From positions 29,613 to 93,612 of the forward strand of contig UQYD01000005.1 of NCBI GenBank assembly GCA_900545305.1: DNA of 64,000 nucleotides, written 5' to 3'. How positions within the stretch are numbered: the stretch's first letter is position 1; every line of letters starts with the position of its first letter. This document shows, piece by piece, positions 1 through 8,751 of this stretch. The translations under genes were made by a program, and so were the position numbers. This stretch comes from an uncultured Eubacterium sp. GTDB lineage: Bacteria; Bacillota; Clostridia; Lachnospirales; CAG-274. Below the pieces are notes generated by a model. The model ran no database searches and was not told where the DNA came from. It was given only the letters and a program-made list of their open reading frames with translations.

Positions 1-700
1 CTAAGTTTTTACTGTTTCCTACTGTAAGGGTGTCATTGGCTGTAAGAGTTTTGCCTATAGCAGATGTACCGGATATAGTTACATTTCCGTCAAGTACAGT
101 TTCGTCTGGACGAAGAAATACAAATTCAGATGCACTTGCCCAACCATTGTTGGCAACTGTAAATTCAAATCTAAGTTTTTCAAAATCTGTTGCCTGTGGC
201 AATGTCATAAGAACATAACTATTGGAAACAGAAGATGAACCTACAGCTACTTTATCCCAAGTATCAGTTTCGGAATTATAACTATATATTGTAGCTGTTG
301 TAGGATAACCTTTGCCTTTTGCACCGTCTTGTCTTGTGGCATAAAGTATTCTGTCTATTTTTGTGGTCTTGTTAAAGGTAACATCAACATAATTTGTTAC
401 AGTACCATAGCCATTACCAGTTTCCCAATGAGTAGACCAATTTCCGTCAAAGGCATATTTAAGATAAGATGTGCTATATTGACCTGCGTTATTAGAATAA
501 CCTGAAATATATGTGTAATCATCAGAATTTGTACTTACTCTGTGATTTTGCCAGTAGTCTGATGACATTTTAGGGTCATTTGCTGATATTGATGAAACTG
601 TAAGTTCCTGAGAAGTTTCATCAGCAAAAATATTAAGTGGCGTTATTTGTAAAGTCATTAATGTAGATAACCCCAAAGCTATTGTTTTCTTTAAATTCAT
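1..700 (-). CDS. Secreted F5/8 type C (discoidin-like) domain protein, partial
   Basis: Reading the minus strand from 700 gives an open frame of 233 codons that leaves the window at base 1, so the C-terminus is missing. It begins MNLKKTIALGLSTLMTLQIT, a signal peptide with likely cleavage after NIFA-DE. Residues about 60-200 (LKYAFDGNWSTHWETG, then TKIDRILYATRQDG, then FEKLRFEFTVANNGWASASE) have the pattern of an F5/8 type C carbohydrate-binding domain. The last visible residues (VTISGTSAIGKTLTAND) look like the start of an Ig-like repeat. A GGAGGT ribosome site lies at 706-711. The protein is probably a large extracellular glycan-binding or glycan-degrading enzyme; the catalytic part cannot be seen. 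The reading frame is clear; the function is inferred from the domain only. Confidence 0.8.
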   Translation of the reverse strand, partial: MNLKKTIALGLSTLMTLQITPLNIFADETSQELTVSSISANDPKMSSDYWQNHRVSTNSDDYTYISGYSNNAGQYSTSYLKYAFDGNWSTHWETGNGYGTVTNYVDVTFNKTTKIDRILYATRQDGAKGKGYPTTATIYSYNSETDTWDKVAVGSSSVSNSYVLMTLPQATDFEKLRFEFTVANNGWASASEFVFLRPDETVLDGNVTISGTSAIGKTLTANDTLTVGNSKNL

Positions 701-738
701 TAAATACCTCCATTTTAATTTTCCATTTATTAGATTAA

Positions 739-767
739 AGTTTATTAAAAATAATAATAATTGTCAA
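739..767 (-). promoter_or_regulatory. Sigma-A type promoter of the F5/8 protein gene
   Basis: On the minus strand TTGACA (767-762), a 17-base spacer and TAAACT (744-739) lie about 40 bases upstream of the start codon at 700. The -35 is perfect and the -10 is fair. Confidence 0.55.
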
Positions 768-780
768 TAGACATTATATA

Positions 781-812
781 TAAAAAAATCTATGCCAAAT
801 TGGCATAGATTT
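781..812 (-). terminator. Intrinsic terminator after the MATE gene
   Basis: An 11-bp perfect inverted repeat (788-798 with 800-810) is followed on the minus strand by seven T (788-782). It lies just after the stop codon at 823. Confidence 0.85.
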
Positions 813-822
813 TAGTGTGATT

Positions 823-2178
823 TTAAAGGTTTTTGATTACCTTTTTATATAAATATCTCATTGATAAAAGTGAAAGTGAAACAGAAATAACTTCTGCAAT
901 AAGGAAAGAGAACCAAACCTTATTTATATCACCTGTTAATGAGAGAAGATAAGCAGATGGTAAAAGGAAAATAAGCTGTCGCATAAATGAAACCATCATA
1001 CTTAATACACCATGTCCAAGTGCCTGAAATACTGAAAGTGAAACAATAGAAATACCAGCAAAAAGGAAGCTGACAGATATAATTCTAAGGGCAGGAACAC
1101 CAATAGAAAGCATTGTTTCAGAAGCATTGAACATTAAAAGTAACTTGTCTGGGAATATCTGCATTATAGCAAAACCAATAATCATTATACATACGGCATA
1201 GGCAATACTGAGTTTAATTGTCTTAACCATTCTGTCACGCTTTCTAGCACCGTAACTGAAGGCAATAATAGGAACCATACCGTTGTTAAGACCGAATACA
1301 GGCATAAATATAAAGCTCTGTAGTTTGAAGTAACTACCAAATACAGCAATAGCTGTAGCACTGAATGTCATAAGTATTTTGTTCATACCAAATGTCATTA
1401 CAGAACCCATAGATGCCATAAGTATAGACGGAATACCAACAGAAAGGATTTTACCTATTGTACGAGAACTAGGACGGAAACCCTTAAAATGTAAGTGAAT
1501 ATCGTGATTTTTCTTAATGTTAAATGTAAGAGCCATAAGGGCTGCAATAGTCTGACCAATAACTGTTGCAATAGCAGCACCAGCAACGCCTAACTTTGGC
1601 ATACCAAAAAGACCAAAGATAAGTATAGGGTCAAGAATAATGTTTATAACAGCACCGGTAGTCTGTGTACACATTGTATAAAGTGTACGTCCTGTTGCCT
1701 GAAGAAGTCTTTCAAATGCCATCTGTGAGAAGAAAGCAATAGAGCAAATAGAAACTATTTTAGTATATGTAATACCCTGTTCAGCAATAGATTCTATTGG
1801 AGTTTGGGCATACATAAATGTAGGAATAAGGAAAAGACCTACAAAAAGGAATATTAAATAGCCTATGAAAATTAATAACAAACCATTTAAGGCTGATTTA
1901 TTAACACCTTCGGAATCCTTTGCACCTAAGTAACGAGATAAAAGGGCATTCATACCTACACAAAGACCGGTACAAACACTAATCATAAGTGACTGGAGAG
2001 GGAAAGCAAGGGAAACTGCTGTAAGGGCTTCTTCACTAAGTTTTGCAACGAAAATACTATCTACAATGTTGTACATAGCTTGTACTAACATAGAAATCAT
2101 CATTGGAACTGCCATTGACAACAAAAGTTTGTTTACAGGCATTACCCCCATTTTATTTTCTTTTACTTCACCTGACAT
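823..2178 (-). CDS. MATE family multidrug/sodium efflux transporter
   Basis: This 451-residue membrane protein has about 12 hydrophobic segments and the MATE hallmarks NKLLLSMAVPMMISMLVQAMY near the N-terminus and repeated gly/pro-rich helices. MATE proteins export cationic compounds in exchange for Na+ or H+. An upstream in-frame start at 2241 would overlap the preceding gene by 62 bases. I chose ATG 2178 because GGAGGTGATAAG sits just before it and translation then starts one base after the previous stop. It is the last gene of a marR / kinase-like / MATE operon, so export is probably induced by a ligand of the MarR protein. The substrate is unknown. Confidence 0.9.
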   Translation of the reverse strand: MSGEVKENKMGVMPVNKLLLSMAVPMMISMLVQAMYNIVDSIFVAKLSEEALTAVSLAFPLQSLMISVCTGLCVGMNALLSRYLGAKDSEGVNKSALNGLLLIFIGYLIFLFVGLFLIPTFMYAQTPIESIAEQGITYTKIVSICSIAFFSQMAFERLLQATGRTLYTMCTQTTGAVINIILDPILIFGLFGMPKLGVAGAAIATVIGQTIAALMALTFNIKKNHDIHLHFKGFRPSSRTIGKILSVGIPSILMASMGSVMTFGMNKILMTFSATAIAVFGSYFKLQSFIFMPVFGLNNGMVPIIAFSYGARKRDRMVKTIKLSIAYAVCIMIIGFAIMQIFPDKLLLMFNASETMLSIGVPALRIISVSFLFAGISIVSLSVFQALGHGVLSMMVSFMRQLIFLLPSAYLLSLTGDINKVWFSFLIAEVISVSLSLLSMRYLYKKVIKNL

Positions 2179-2179
2179 T

Positions 2180-2785
2180 TTACTTATCACCTCCAAATTT
2201 GGACTGAGCAAGAGTATAGAGCATATCAACTGTAGTATCAATACCTACGGCACTGTTTATTAATACATCATAGTTATCTCTGGCACCCCATTGATTTGGT
2301 GTGTAGTAGTTGTAGTAAGATGCTCTTGTCTTGTCCATTCTTCTAACGAACATTTCAGGATTGTCGTTTTTGTCCTTGTATTCTTCTACACTTCTTTTTA
2401 CCTTAGTTTCCATATCAGCATAGATAAAAGCGTTAATAACGTCACCACAATCAGAACAGTTGCTTAAAACATAGTCAGCACAACGACCTACAATAACACA
2501 GCTTTCCTTTGATACTAAATCTCTGATAATGTCTGTCTGAGCTTTAAAAAGTGTGTCAGAAAGAGTTACAGGCTGTGTTGACATAAAAAGACTGTATAAG
2601 AAACTAGAAGTCTTTTTGCCGTCTAATGCCTCAACAGCTTCCTTTGTAAAACCACTTTCTTCAGCAATTTTATCAATCATATTTTTATCGTAGAAATTTA
2701 CGCCAAGTCTTTTAGCAAGCTTTTCGCCAATAATTCTACCACCTGAACCGTACTCACGACCAATAGTAATAACAAATTTTTTCAT
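2180..2785 (-). CDS. Cytidylate kinase-like family protein
   Basis: The 201-residue protein starts MKKFVITIGREYGSGGRIIG, the P-loop variant of the Cytidylate_kin2 family, and has a LID-like arginine-rich segment (MFVRRMDKTRASYYNYYT, residues about 144-161). Family members resemble nucleoside monophosphate kinases but their substrates are mostly untested. It lies between a MarR regulator (11 bases upstream) and a MATE transporter (1 base downstream), an arrangement I know from other Clostridia, so a role linked to detoxification rather than CMP recycling is possible. GGAGGA precedes the start. Family assignment is firm; the function is not. Confidence 0.82.
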   Translation of the reverse strand: MKKFVITIGREYGSGGRIIGEKLAKRLGVNFYDKNMIDKIAEESGFTKEAVEALDGKKTSSFLYSLFMSTQPVTLSDTLFKAQTDIIRDLVSKESCVIVGRCADYVLSNCSDCGDVINAFIYADMETKVKRSVEEYKDKNDNPEMFVRRMDKTRASYYNYYTPNQWGARDNYDVLINSAVGIDTTVDMLYTLAQSKFGGDK

Positions 2786-2796
2786 AGAAAATCCTC

Positions 2797-3228
2797 CTAT
2801 TCCTCTGTGTAATCATACAGTTTGTCGAGAACATTAAAAAAGACCTTTATCTCATCTTCAGAGAAAAGGGACTTTATTTTATTTTCAAACATTATAACTT
2901 TTGCGTGGACATCGTTATATTTTTTAGTGCCTTCGGTAGTCAATATAATTTTCCTAAGGCGAGCATCATTTTTGACGGATACTCTTTTTATTAACTTTTT
3001 TTCTTCCATAAGGGATAGAATACTTGATACTGAAGAAGGCCTAATGTCAAAAGAGGCTTCCAGATTTTTCTGAAAAACATCTTTTTCATCTTTTGTATAA
3101 CGCGTAATAAAAGAAAGTATAGCAAACTGCATATGGGTTATTCCTTGTGTAGAAAGAAGATTATCCAACTGTCTGCTTAACTTGTTTGAAACACAGTGCA
3201 TATCACGAATAATACGTCTGTTTTCCAT
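2797..3228 (-). CDS. MarR family transcriptional regulator
   Basis: 143 residues with the MarR winged-helix layout: an N-terminal dimer helix, the HTH region (KNLEASFDIRPSSVSSILSLMEEKKLIKR, residues about 55-83) and the wing (SVKNDARLRKIILTTEGTKKY). It is the first gene of the operon with the kinase-like and MATE genes. A perfect 8-bp inverted repeat overlaps its own -10 box, so self-repression and control of the pump are likely. GGAG lies 8-9 bases before ATG. The ligand is unknown. Confidence 0.9.
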   Translation of the reverse strand: MENRRIIRDMHCVSNKLSRQLDNLLSTQGITHMQFAILSFITRYTKDEKDVFQKNLEASFDIRPSSVSSILSLMEEKKLIKRVSVKNDARLRKIILTTEGTKKYNDVHAKVIMFENKIKSLFSEDEIKVFFNVLDKLYDYTEE

Positions 3229-3242
3229 ATTCTCAACTCCTG

Positions 3243-3262
3243 ATATTTAGATACCTAAATAT
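3243..3262. promoter_or_regulatory. Probable MarR operator (palindrome)
   Basis: ATATTTAG-ATAC-CTAAATAT is a perfect 8-bp inverted repeat with 4-base spacing, the usual size of a MarR dimer site. It overlaps the -10 hexamer of the marR promoter and lies 15 bases upstream of the start codon. Confidence 0.65.
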
Positions 3263-3287
3263 TACAGCAAATAAAAATTTTTGTCAA
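3259..3287 (-). promoter_or_regulatory. Sigma-A promoter of the marR-MATE operon
   Basis: On the minus strand TTGACA (3287-3282), a 17-base spacer and TAATAT (3264-3259). It is near consensus and partly covered by the palindrome. Confidence 0.75.
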
Positions 3288-3348
3288 TAATAATAGATTA
3301 TAGAAATAAATAATTACCAGTTAATTTTTTGTATAATTTTTACAGAGT

Positions 3349-3376
3349 GTATATTTTTGAAAATGCTGGCAATGAT
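3349..3376 (+). promoter_or_regulatory. Candidate sigma-F type promoter of sigG
   Basis: GTATA (3349-3353), 14 bases, then GGCAATGAT (3368-3376) fits the known forespore consensus GYATA-N15-GGnnAnnMT except for the spacing by one. It lies 38 bases upstream of sigG, where a sigma-F promoter is expected in Bacillus. No comparable sigma-A pair was seen at this position. Confidence 0.5.
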
Positions 3377-3413
3377 TTAAGGGAGAAGTAAAATTCTAAT
3401 TGGAGGAATTTTT

Positions 3414-4187
3414 ATGGCTTTAAAAAAAGTTGAAATCTGTGGCGTAAACACAAGTAAATTGCCGGTATTGTCTGAAAAAGAAAAGGAAGAACTTTTCGAA
3501 AAATTGCAAAAAGGCGATATGGTGGCAAGAGCCAAATATATTTATGGCAATTTAAGACTTGTGTTAAGTGTTATTCAAAGATTTTCAAACAGAGGAGAAA
3601 GCCCTGATGACATTTTTCAAGTAGGATGTATTGGGTTAATAAAAGCTATTGATAATTTCGACACATCACACAATGTAAAATTTTCTACTTATGCTGTACC
3701 AATGATAATAGGAGAAATAAGGCGATATTTAAGGGACTATAACCCTATAAGAGTAAGCCGTTCTATGAGAGATACTGCCTACAAGGCTTTACAGGCAAGA
3801 GAAATGCTCACTAACAAAAACAATAAAGAACCTACATTAGAAGAAATAGCAAAAGAAATAGATATGCCAAAGGAAAGCGTAGTTTTTGCTTTGGAGGCAA
3901 TACAGGACCCTATATCACTTTTTGAACCAGTTTATCATGACGGTACTGATGTTCTCTATGTTATGGACCAAGTGAAAGACGATAAAAATACTGATACAGG
4001 GTGGATAGACAATATATCATTAAAGGAGGCTATAAGCAAGCTAAATGACAGAGAAAAAAATATTATAAATTTGAGATTTTTTAAGGGAAAGACGCAAATG
4101 GAAGTTTCAGAAGAAATAGGAATAAGTCAGGCACAGGTCAGTCGACTTGAAAAAAATGCACTTAAAACTATGAGAAAATATGTATAG
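3414..4187 (+). CDS. sigG: RNA polymerase sporulation sigma factor G
   Basis: 257 residues that follow Bacillus SigG nearly end to end: the N-terminal KVEICGVNTSKLPVL, region 2 (NLRLVLSVIQRFSNRGE, DDIFQVGCIGLIKAIDNFD, FSTYAVPMIIGEIRRYLRD), region 3 (PTLEEIAKEIDMP) and the region 4 helix-turn-helix (MEVSEEIGISQAQVSRLEKNAL). SigG directs late forespore transcription. The KVEICGV N-terminus separates it from SigF. TTGGAGGAA precedes the ATG. It is not next to spoIIG genes here; the M16 peptidase pair follows. Confidence 0.96.
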   Translation: MALKKVEICGVNTSKLPVLSEKEKEELFEKLQKGDMVARAKYIYGNLRLVLSVIQRFSNRGESPDDIFQVGCIGLIKAIDNFDTSHNVKFSTYAVPMIIGEIRRYLRDYNPIRVSRSMRDTAYKALQAREMLTNKNNKEPTLEEIAKEIDMPKESVVFALEAIQDPISLFEPVYHDGTDVLYVMDQVKDDKNTDTGWIDNISLKEAISKLNDREKNIINLRFFKGKTQMEVSEEIGISQAQVSRLEKNALKTMRKYV

Positions 4188-4213
4188 GCAGAGTAAAAAG
4201 ATAGGGGTGTATT

Positions 4214-5383
4214 ATGAATATTTGTGACAATGTAAATCTTTCTGTTTTTAAAACGGACAAGTTTAATTCTATTTCTATGTCTATTTCCTTTGTGTTGCCG
4301 GCTTTAGAGTACACAACTACAGGAAACAATTTACTTGCCGGTATGTTTTTTGAGGGCTGTGAAAAATATAAAACACCTAAGAAAATATATACACGTCTTG
4401 AAGAAATAGGGGCAGACGCACACAGTTCTGTAGTAAAAAAGGGAGATTACAGCATATTAGTATTGTATTGTAAATTCAGAGCTGAATATACGAAAGATGT
4501 TTTTGAATTTATGAAAAACATAATATTTGAGCCTATGTTTTATAGTGAGGCTGTTAAAAATCAGGTAAAGGCTACAAAAGATAGAATAGATGCCGAAAAG
4601 AATGATAAAAGAACCTATGCAAGAGAAAAGCTAATTTCCTATGCCTTTAAAAACAGACCTTTTGGCGTAGACGGAAATGGCTGTGAAAGATTTTTAAATA
4701 TGGATATAAAGGAATATTACTACTATCTTATGGAGAACAGTAAAATTGAAATTATGGTAGTAGGCAATATTGATGAAAAACAGACAGAGGATTTATGCAG
4801 AAAATACCTTAATTTTGGTCCCAGAGGGTTTGAATATCCGGAAGATAAAAAGGAAGAAACACCATACCAAAGCTACAGTGAGAAGGCTGATGTTGACCAA
4901 AGTAAATTGTGCATAGGCATAAATGCAGAATTTGACAGTTGGGAAAAGGCTGTTATAGCAAATTGTATTTTAGGTGGTGGTGCTGGGTCTGTACTTTTCA
5001 GTGACGTAAGAGAAAAACAGGGACTTTGCTACTATATTGTAAGCAGTCTATACAGATATAAGGAATATATAGTTGTTGAGTCAGCTATAAATTATGAAGA
5101 AAAAGACAATGTAATAAACAGTGTGAAGGAGGCTTTGGAAAAGTTTTCTCCAACTTCAGAAGAAATAGCAAGAGCCAAAAGATATATTGTAAGTTCGTTA
5201 AAAACCACTGGAGATAGTCAGACAAGAATTATGGATTTTAAAATTGGTCAGATTTTAGCAGAGGATAACAGAAGTTTAGATGAAATTTTAAAAAGTATAA
5301 ATGAAATAGACAGTTTGGAAAATACATTTAAAAGATTAGAAATAAATACAGTTTTCAGTTTGGAGAGTGAAAAATATGCTTAA
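4214..5383 (+). CDS. M16 family peptidase-like protein, YfmF type
   Basis: 389 residues with the insulinase-family fold (PALEYTTTGNNLLAGMFFEGC in the first domain, GGGAGSVLFSDVREKQGLCYYI in the second). The zinc motif HxxEH is absent, as is usual for the YfmF-like partner of an active YfmH-like subunit, so this is likely the non-catalytic half of a heterodimer. The R/Y segment of the C-terminal domain (REKQGLCYYI) is kept. It overlaps the next gene by 8 bases, which fits translational coupling. Physiological substrates are unknown. Confidence 0.85.
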   Translation: MNICDNVNLSVFKTDKFNSISMSISFVLPALEYTTTGNNLLAGMFFEGCEKYKTPKKIYTRLEEIGADAHSSVVKKGDYSILVLYCKFRAEYTKDVFEFMKNIIFEPMFYSEAVKNQVKATKDRIDAEKNDKRTYAREKLISYAFKNRPFGVDGNGCERFLNMDIKEYYYYLMENSKIEIMVVGNIDEKQTEDLCRKYLNFGPRGFEYPEDKKEETPYQSYSEKADVDQSKLCIGINAEFDSWEKAVIANCILGGGAGSVLFSDVREKQGLCYYIVSSLYRYKEYIVVESAINYEEKDNVINSVKEALEKFSPTSEEIARAKRYIVSSLKTTGDSQTRIMDFKIGQILAEDNRSLDEILKSINEIDSLENTFKRLEINTVFSLESEKYA

Positions 5384-6593
5384 TTATATTACTAAGAAAC
5401 TTGAAAACGGAGTGAAATGCTACATTGTACCTAAAAAAGGCTATGCAGAAAAAAAGGCTATGATTGCCTTTAACTATGGGTCTTGCAATACAGAGTTTAT
5501 TTACAATGGCAAAACTATAAAACAGACAAAGGGAACAGCTCATTTTTTGGAGCATAAAATGTTTGATGGTTCAGCTGACATATTTTCTGAATTTGAAAAA
5601 TTAGGGGCAAGTGCCAATGCCTTTACTAATTTTACTACTACAGCATATCACTTTAACTGTACGGAAAATTTTGAAAAGGCTTTTGAACTGCTTATGAAAA
5701 TGGTAAGTTCTTTAGATACAACAGAAGAAAGTGTAGAAAGGGAAAAGAAGATAATAGGTCAGGAAATTAAAATGTACAATGACGATATTGGGTGGCAGGT
5801 TTATTTTAATGGCTTAAAGTGTGCCTATAGTGATAATAATGTAAGATATTCTGTTGCCGGAACATTGGAGTCAATTGATGATATAAACTGTGAAGATTTG
5901 TATAATGCCTACAAGGCTTTTTATACTGCTGATAATTGTTGCATTATTGTGGTTGGCGATGTAGACGAAAATAACGTGTTAAAATTGGCAAATGAGAACT
6001 TACATTTGGGAGAAAAGTGTGCAGAAAAAATTACAAAACAGGAAGATGAAATAAATAACGATATAGAAAAAATAGAAAAGAATATTCCAAAGAATGTGTT
6101 TAATATCGACTTTAGGGAAGACATAGAAACTGATGATATAGCATACAGGATTGCCCTTAATGAAGTTATGCTTGAAATACTTTGTGGGAAAAGCTCTCAT
6201 TTGTATAACAAGCTAAATTACAAGGGATTAATTTCAAGCGAATTAACAGCTGATTATTTATGTGGCAATGATTATGGATTGAGAATTATAGGTGGAGAAA
6301 GCAACAATATAGAAGAAATACTGTCTGAAATATCACAGGAGGTAGAAAGATACGTAACTTTTGGTATAAGTGATGAAAATTTAAAAAGAGTTGTAAAGGC
6401 TGTTAAAAATAGAAATTTATTTGGAAACGAAAGCCTTGAAAATATATGTTCAGCCTTTGCCGACTGCTTTACAAAGGGTATTGAGGTACTGGACATTTAT
6501 GCCAAATATGATATAATTAAAAGCAACGATATTAGAGAAGAACTTAAAACCTTTTCGAGAAATAATAGGGTGTTGAGTGTAGTTGGAGGTTAA
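5376..6593 (+). CDS. M16 family zinc peptidase, YfmH type
   Basis: 405 residues. The inverted zinc motif is present as HFLEHKMF near residue 56, and the distal glutamate lies in EREKKIIGQEIKMYNDD. It should form an active heterodimer with the preceding YfmF-like protein. A GTG at 5367 is in frame but has no room for a ribosome site; ATG 5376 has GGAGAG 10 bases upstream, so I start there. It ends 3 bases before lgt. Cytoplasmic, with no signal peptide. Confidence 0.88.
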   Translation: MLNYITKKLENGVKCYIVPKKGYAEKKAMIAFNYGSCNTEFIYNGKTIKQTKGTAHFLEHKMFDGSADIFSEFEKLGASANAFTNFTTTAYHFNCTENFEKAFELLMKMVSSLDTTEESVEREKKIIGQEIKMYNDDIGWQVYFNGLKCAYSDNNVRYSVAGTLESIDDINCEDLYNAYKAFYTADNCCIIVVGDVDENNVLKLANENLHLGEKCAEKITKQEDEINNDIEKIEKNIPKNVFNIDFREDIETDDIAYRIALNEVMLEILCGKSSHLYNKLNYKGLISSELTADYLCGNDYGLRIIGGESNNIEEILSEISQEVERYVTFGISDENLKRVVKAVKNRNLFGNESLENICSAFADCFTKGIEVLDIYAKYDIIKSNDIREELKTFSRNNRVLSVVGG

Positions 6594-6596
6594 GTA

Positions 6597-7481
6597 ATGG
6601 ATATTTTATTTCCACATCTTAATATAGGTATAGATAAATTAAGCAGAGTTGCCTTTTCAATAGGTAGCTTTCAGGTGTATTGGTACGGAGTTCTTATTTG
6701 CTTGGGTGCTGTCTTAGGTCTTGTGTTGGTTACAAAAATAGCCAAGGCTGAGGGGCAGAACCCCGATACATATACAGACTTCGCTATTTGGGCTTTGATT
6801 TGTGGTATTGTAGGGGCAAGAACTTACTACCTTGTGTTTTATGAACACTCTTTAAGAGATTTTTTAGGCATAAGAAATGGTGGACTTGCTATTTACGGTG
6901 GCATTATTGGTGGCACTCTTGCAGCTATTGTATACACAAGAATAAAGAAGTTAAATTTATTTAAATTTACGGATACTCTTGTTTTTGGCTTGTTATGTGG
7001 TCAGATTTTTGGTCGTTGGGGTAACTTTGTAAACAGGGAGGCTTTTGGGTCTTTTACAGATAGTCTTTTTGCTTTAGCTTATAAGGCTAGTACAGTTGCA
7101 GGATTGAAGATTAACGGCTCTGAAGGTGCATATAATGGAACACTTTATCCAATAACTGAAATTGGTGGAGAAAGCTATATACAGGTACACCCTACATTTT
7201 TGTATGAAAGTGTATGGAATTTGTGTGTCCTTATATTTTTACTTTTCTATAGAAAGAAGAAAAATTACAACGGAGAATTAACAGTTATCTACTGCTTTGC
7301 CTATGGTTTAGGTAGATTTTGGATTGAATCTTTGAGAACTGACCAGCTTAAAATAGGTATTTTCCCTGTAAGTATGCTATTATCAGGTATTCTTGTGTTA
7401 GTAGCTGTTATAGTTGAAATAGTAATGGTTGTGAAAAGTAAAAAGAGCAAAAATATAGAGGAAAATAAAACAGAAGAATAG
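6597..7481 (+). CDS. lgt: Prolipoprotein diacylglyceryl transferase
   Basis: 294-residue integral membrane protein with about seven transmembrane segments and the Lgt signature GQIFGRWGNFVNREAFG (residues about 138-154), plus the conserved YGxxxxxG and HPTFLYES segments. Lgt transfers diacylglycerol to the lipobox cysteine of prelipoproteins; several lipoproteins occur in this window (7732, 38406). It is the last gene of the sigG-M16-M16-lgt run and is followed by a terminator. Confidence 0.96.
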   Translation: MDILFPHLNIGIDKLSRVAFSIGSFQVYWYGVLICLGAVLGLVLVTKIAKAEGQNPDTYTDFAIWALICGIVGARTYYLVFYEHSLRDFLGIRNGGLAIYGGIIGGTLAAIVYTRIKKLNLFKFTDTLVFGLLCGQIFGRWGNFVNREAFGSFTDSLFALAYKASTVAGLKINGSEGAYNGTLYPITEIGGESYIQVHPTFLYESVWNLCVLIFLLFYRKKKNYNGELTVIYCFAYGLGRFWIESLRTDQLKIGIFPVSMLLSGILVLVAVIVEIVMVVKSKKSKNIEENKTEE

Positions 7482-7491
7482 TGTGGGTTTT

Positions 7492-7523
7492 AAGGAGTTT
7501 CCAAATTGGAAATTCCTTTTTTT
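7492..7523 (+). terminator. Intrinsic terminator after lgt
   Basis: A 13-bp inverted repeat with one mismatch (AAGGAGTTTCCAA with TTGGAAATTCCTT) runs into seven T. Confidence 0.85.
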
Positions 7524-7662
7524 GCATAAAATACTGTCAAGTAGGCAATACTACAAAAGATTACTATATGAAATTATGGAATATAGCTAATAAAAATTGA
7601 AAAATGAGGGTGAGTTGTGCAACATAGTTAAAAAATTTTTTTTTATTTGTGAAAGTGTAACA

Positions 7663-7691
7663 TTGAAAAGTATAAATTGATATGCTAGTAT
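7663..7691 (+). promoter_or_regulatory. Promoter of the TRAP-uxu operon
   Basis: TTGAAA (7663-7668), 17 bases, TAGTAT (7686-7691). The -10 lies inside the repeated GTATAC element, which suggests repression by occlusion. The transcript would start about 30 bases before the TRAP gene. Confidence 0.5.
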
Positions 7692-7704
7692 ACAAGTATA
7701 CAAG
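7685..7704. promoter_or_regulatory. Candidate GntR-type operator (double GTATAC box)
   Basis: Two GTATAC palindromes (7688-7693 and 7696-7701) two bases apart form an almost symmetric 20-base element over the -10 region. FadR-subfamily GntR proteins commonly bind sites with GT-N(2-3)-AC cores. The GntR gene at 13430 at the end of this gene run is the likely binder; this is inference. Confidence 0.5.
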
Positions 7705-7731
7705 ACGAAAGACGCAAAAGGAGGTCACAAA

Positions 7732-8751
7732 ATGTTAAAAGGTATTAAAAGGGTAATAACATTGGGGATATGTTCAGTCTTACTGTTTTCTGTAACAGGT
7801 TGCAAAACAGTCGGAGGCGGAAAAAGAATTGTCAGAATTGCACACTCCCAGTCAGAAACTCATCCAGACCATATGGGGCTTTTGGCGTTTGAGGAATATG
7901 TAGAAAGTCATAGTGATAAATATGATGTTCAGATTTATCCTAATGAACTTTTAGGGGCATCAGTAAAAGCTATTGAGTTAGTACAGACAGGGGCAGTTGA
8001 TTTTGCTGTCTGTAGTACAGGTAACTTAGAAACCTTCGATGACATTTATCAGGTTTTCAGTATTCCATATCTTTTTGATAGCACAGATGTTTACCACAGT
8101 GTTATGGAAGATGATGAATTAATGGATAGCATTTACAAGTCAACAGAGGCTGCCGGTTTTGAAACAGTAACTTGGCTTGATGCCGGCGTAAGAAACTTTT
8201 ATGCTACAACTCCTATTAAAACTCCAGAGGATTTAAAGGGTAAGAAAATAAGAGTTCAGCAAAGTCCAACAAATGTAAAAATGATGAAGGCTTTTGGTGC
8301 ATCAGCTACTCCAATGTCTTTTGGTGAAGTTTACACAGCTATTCAGCAGCACGTTATTGACGGTGCAGAAAACAATGAATTTGCTTTAACAAATAATAAG
8401 CACGGCGAAGTTGCGAAGTATTACTCATATAATCAGCATCAGATGGTACCGGATATGCTTATTGGTAATTACAAATTCTTAAACAACCTTGACCCAGAGG
8501 ATAAGAAGCTTTTTGAAGAAGCTGCTAAGGAATGTAATAAGATTGAAAGAGAAGAATGGGATAAACAGGTTGTAGAGGCAAAGGAAATAGCAAAGGATAT
8601 GGGTGTTCAGTTTATTGATGTAGATGTAAATGCTTTTAAGGAAAAGGTATTACCACTTCATGAACAGATTTTGGAAGAAAATCCAAAGTTAAAGCCTATT
8701 TACGATAAAATTCAGGAAGCAAATAATAAGGCTAAAGGGGGTCAACAGTAA
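7732..8751 (+). CDS. TRAP transporter solute-binding lipoprotein (DctP family)
   Basis: 339 residues with a lipoprotein signal peptide and lipobox VTGC (cysteine about residue 23). The mature part has DctP features: VRIAHSQSETHP at the start, the ELLGASVKAIELVQTGAVDF segment, and GKKIRVQQSPTNVKMMKAFGA with the conserved arginine that binds carboxylates. TRAP systems import organic acids using a Na+ gradient. The uxuA and uxuB genes in the same run suggest that the ligand is a hexuronate such as galacturonate or glucuronate. The stop codon overlaps the next start by one base. Confidence 0.93.
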   Translation: MLKGIKRVITLGICSVLLFSVTGCKTVGGGKRIVRIAHSQSETHPDHMGLLAFEEYVESHSDKYDVQIYPNELLGASVKAIELVQTGAVDFAVCSTGNLETFDDIYQVFSIPYLFDSTDVYHSVMEDDELMDSIYKSTEAAGFETVTWLDAGVRNFYATTPIKTPEDLKGKKIRVQQSPTNVKMMKAFGASATPMSFGEVYTAIQQHVIDGAENNEFALTNNKHGEVAKYYSYNQHQMVPDMLIGNYKFLNNLDPEDKKLFEEAAKECNKIEREEWDKQVVEAKEIAKDMGVQFIDVDVNAFKEKVLPLHEQILEENPKLKPIYDKIQEANNKAKGGQQ

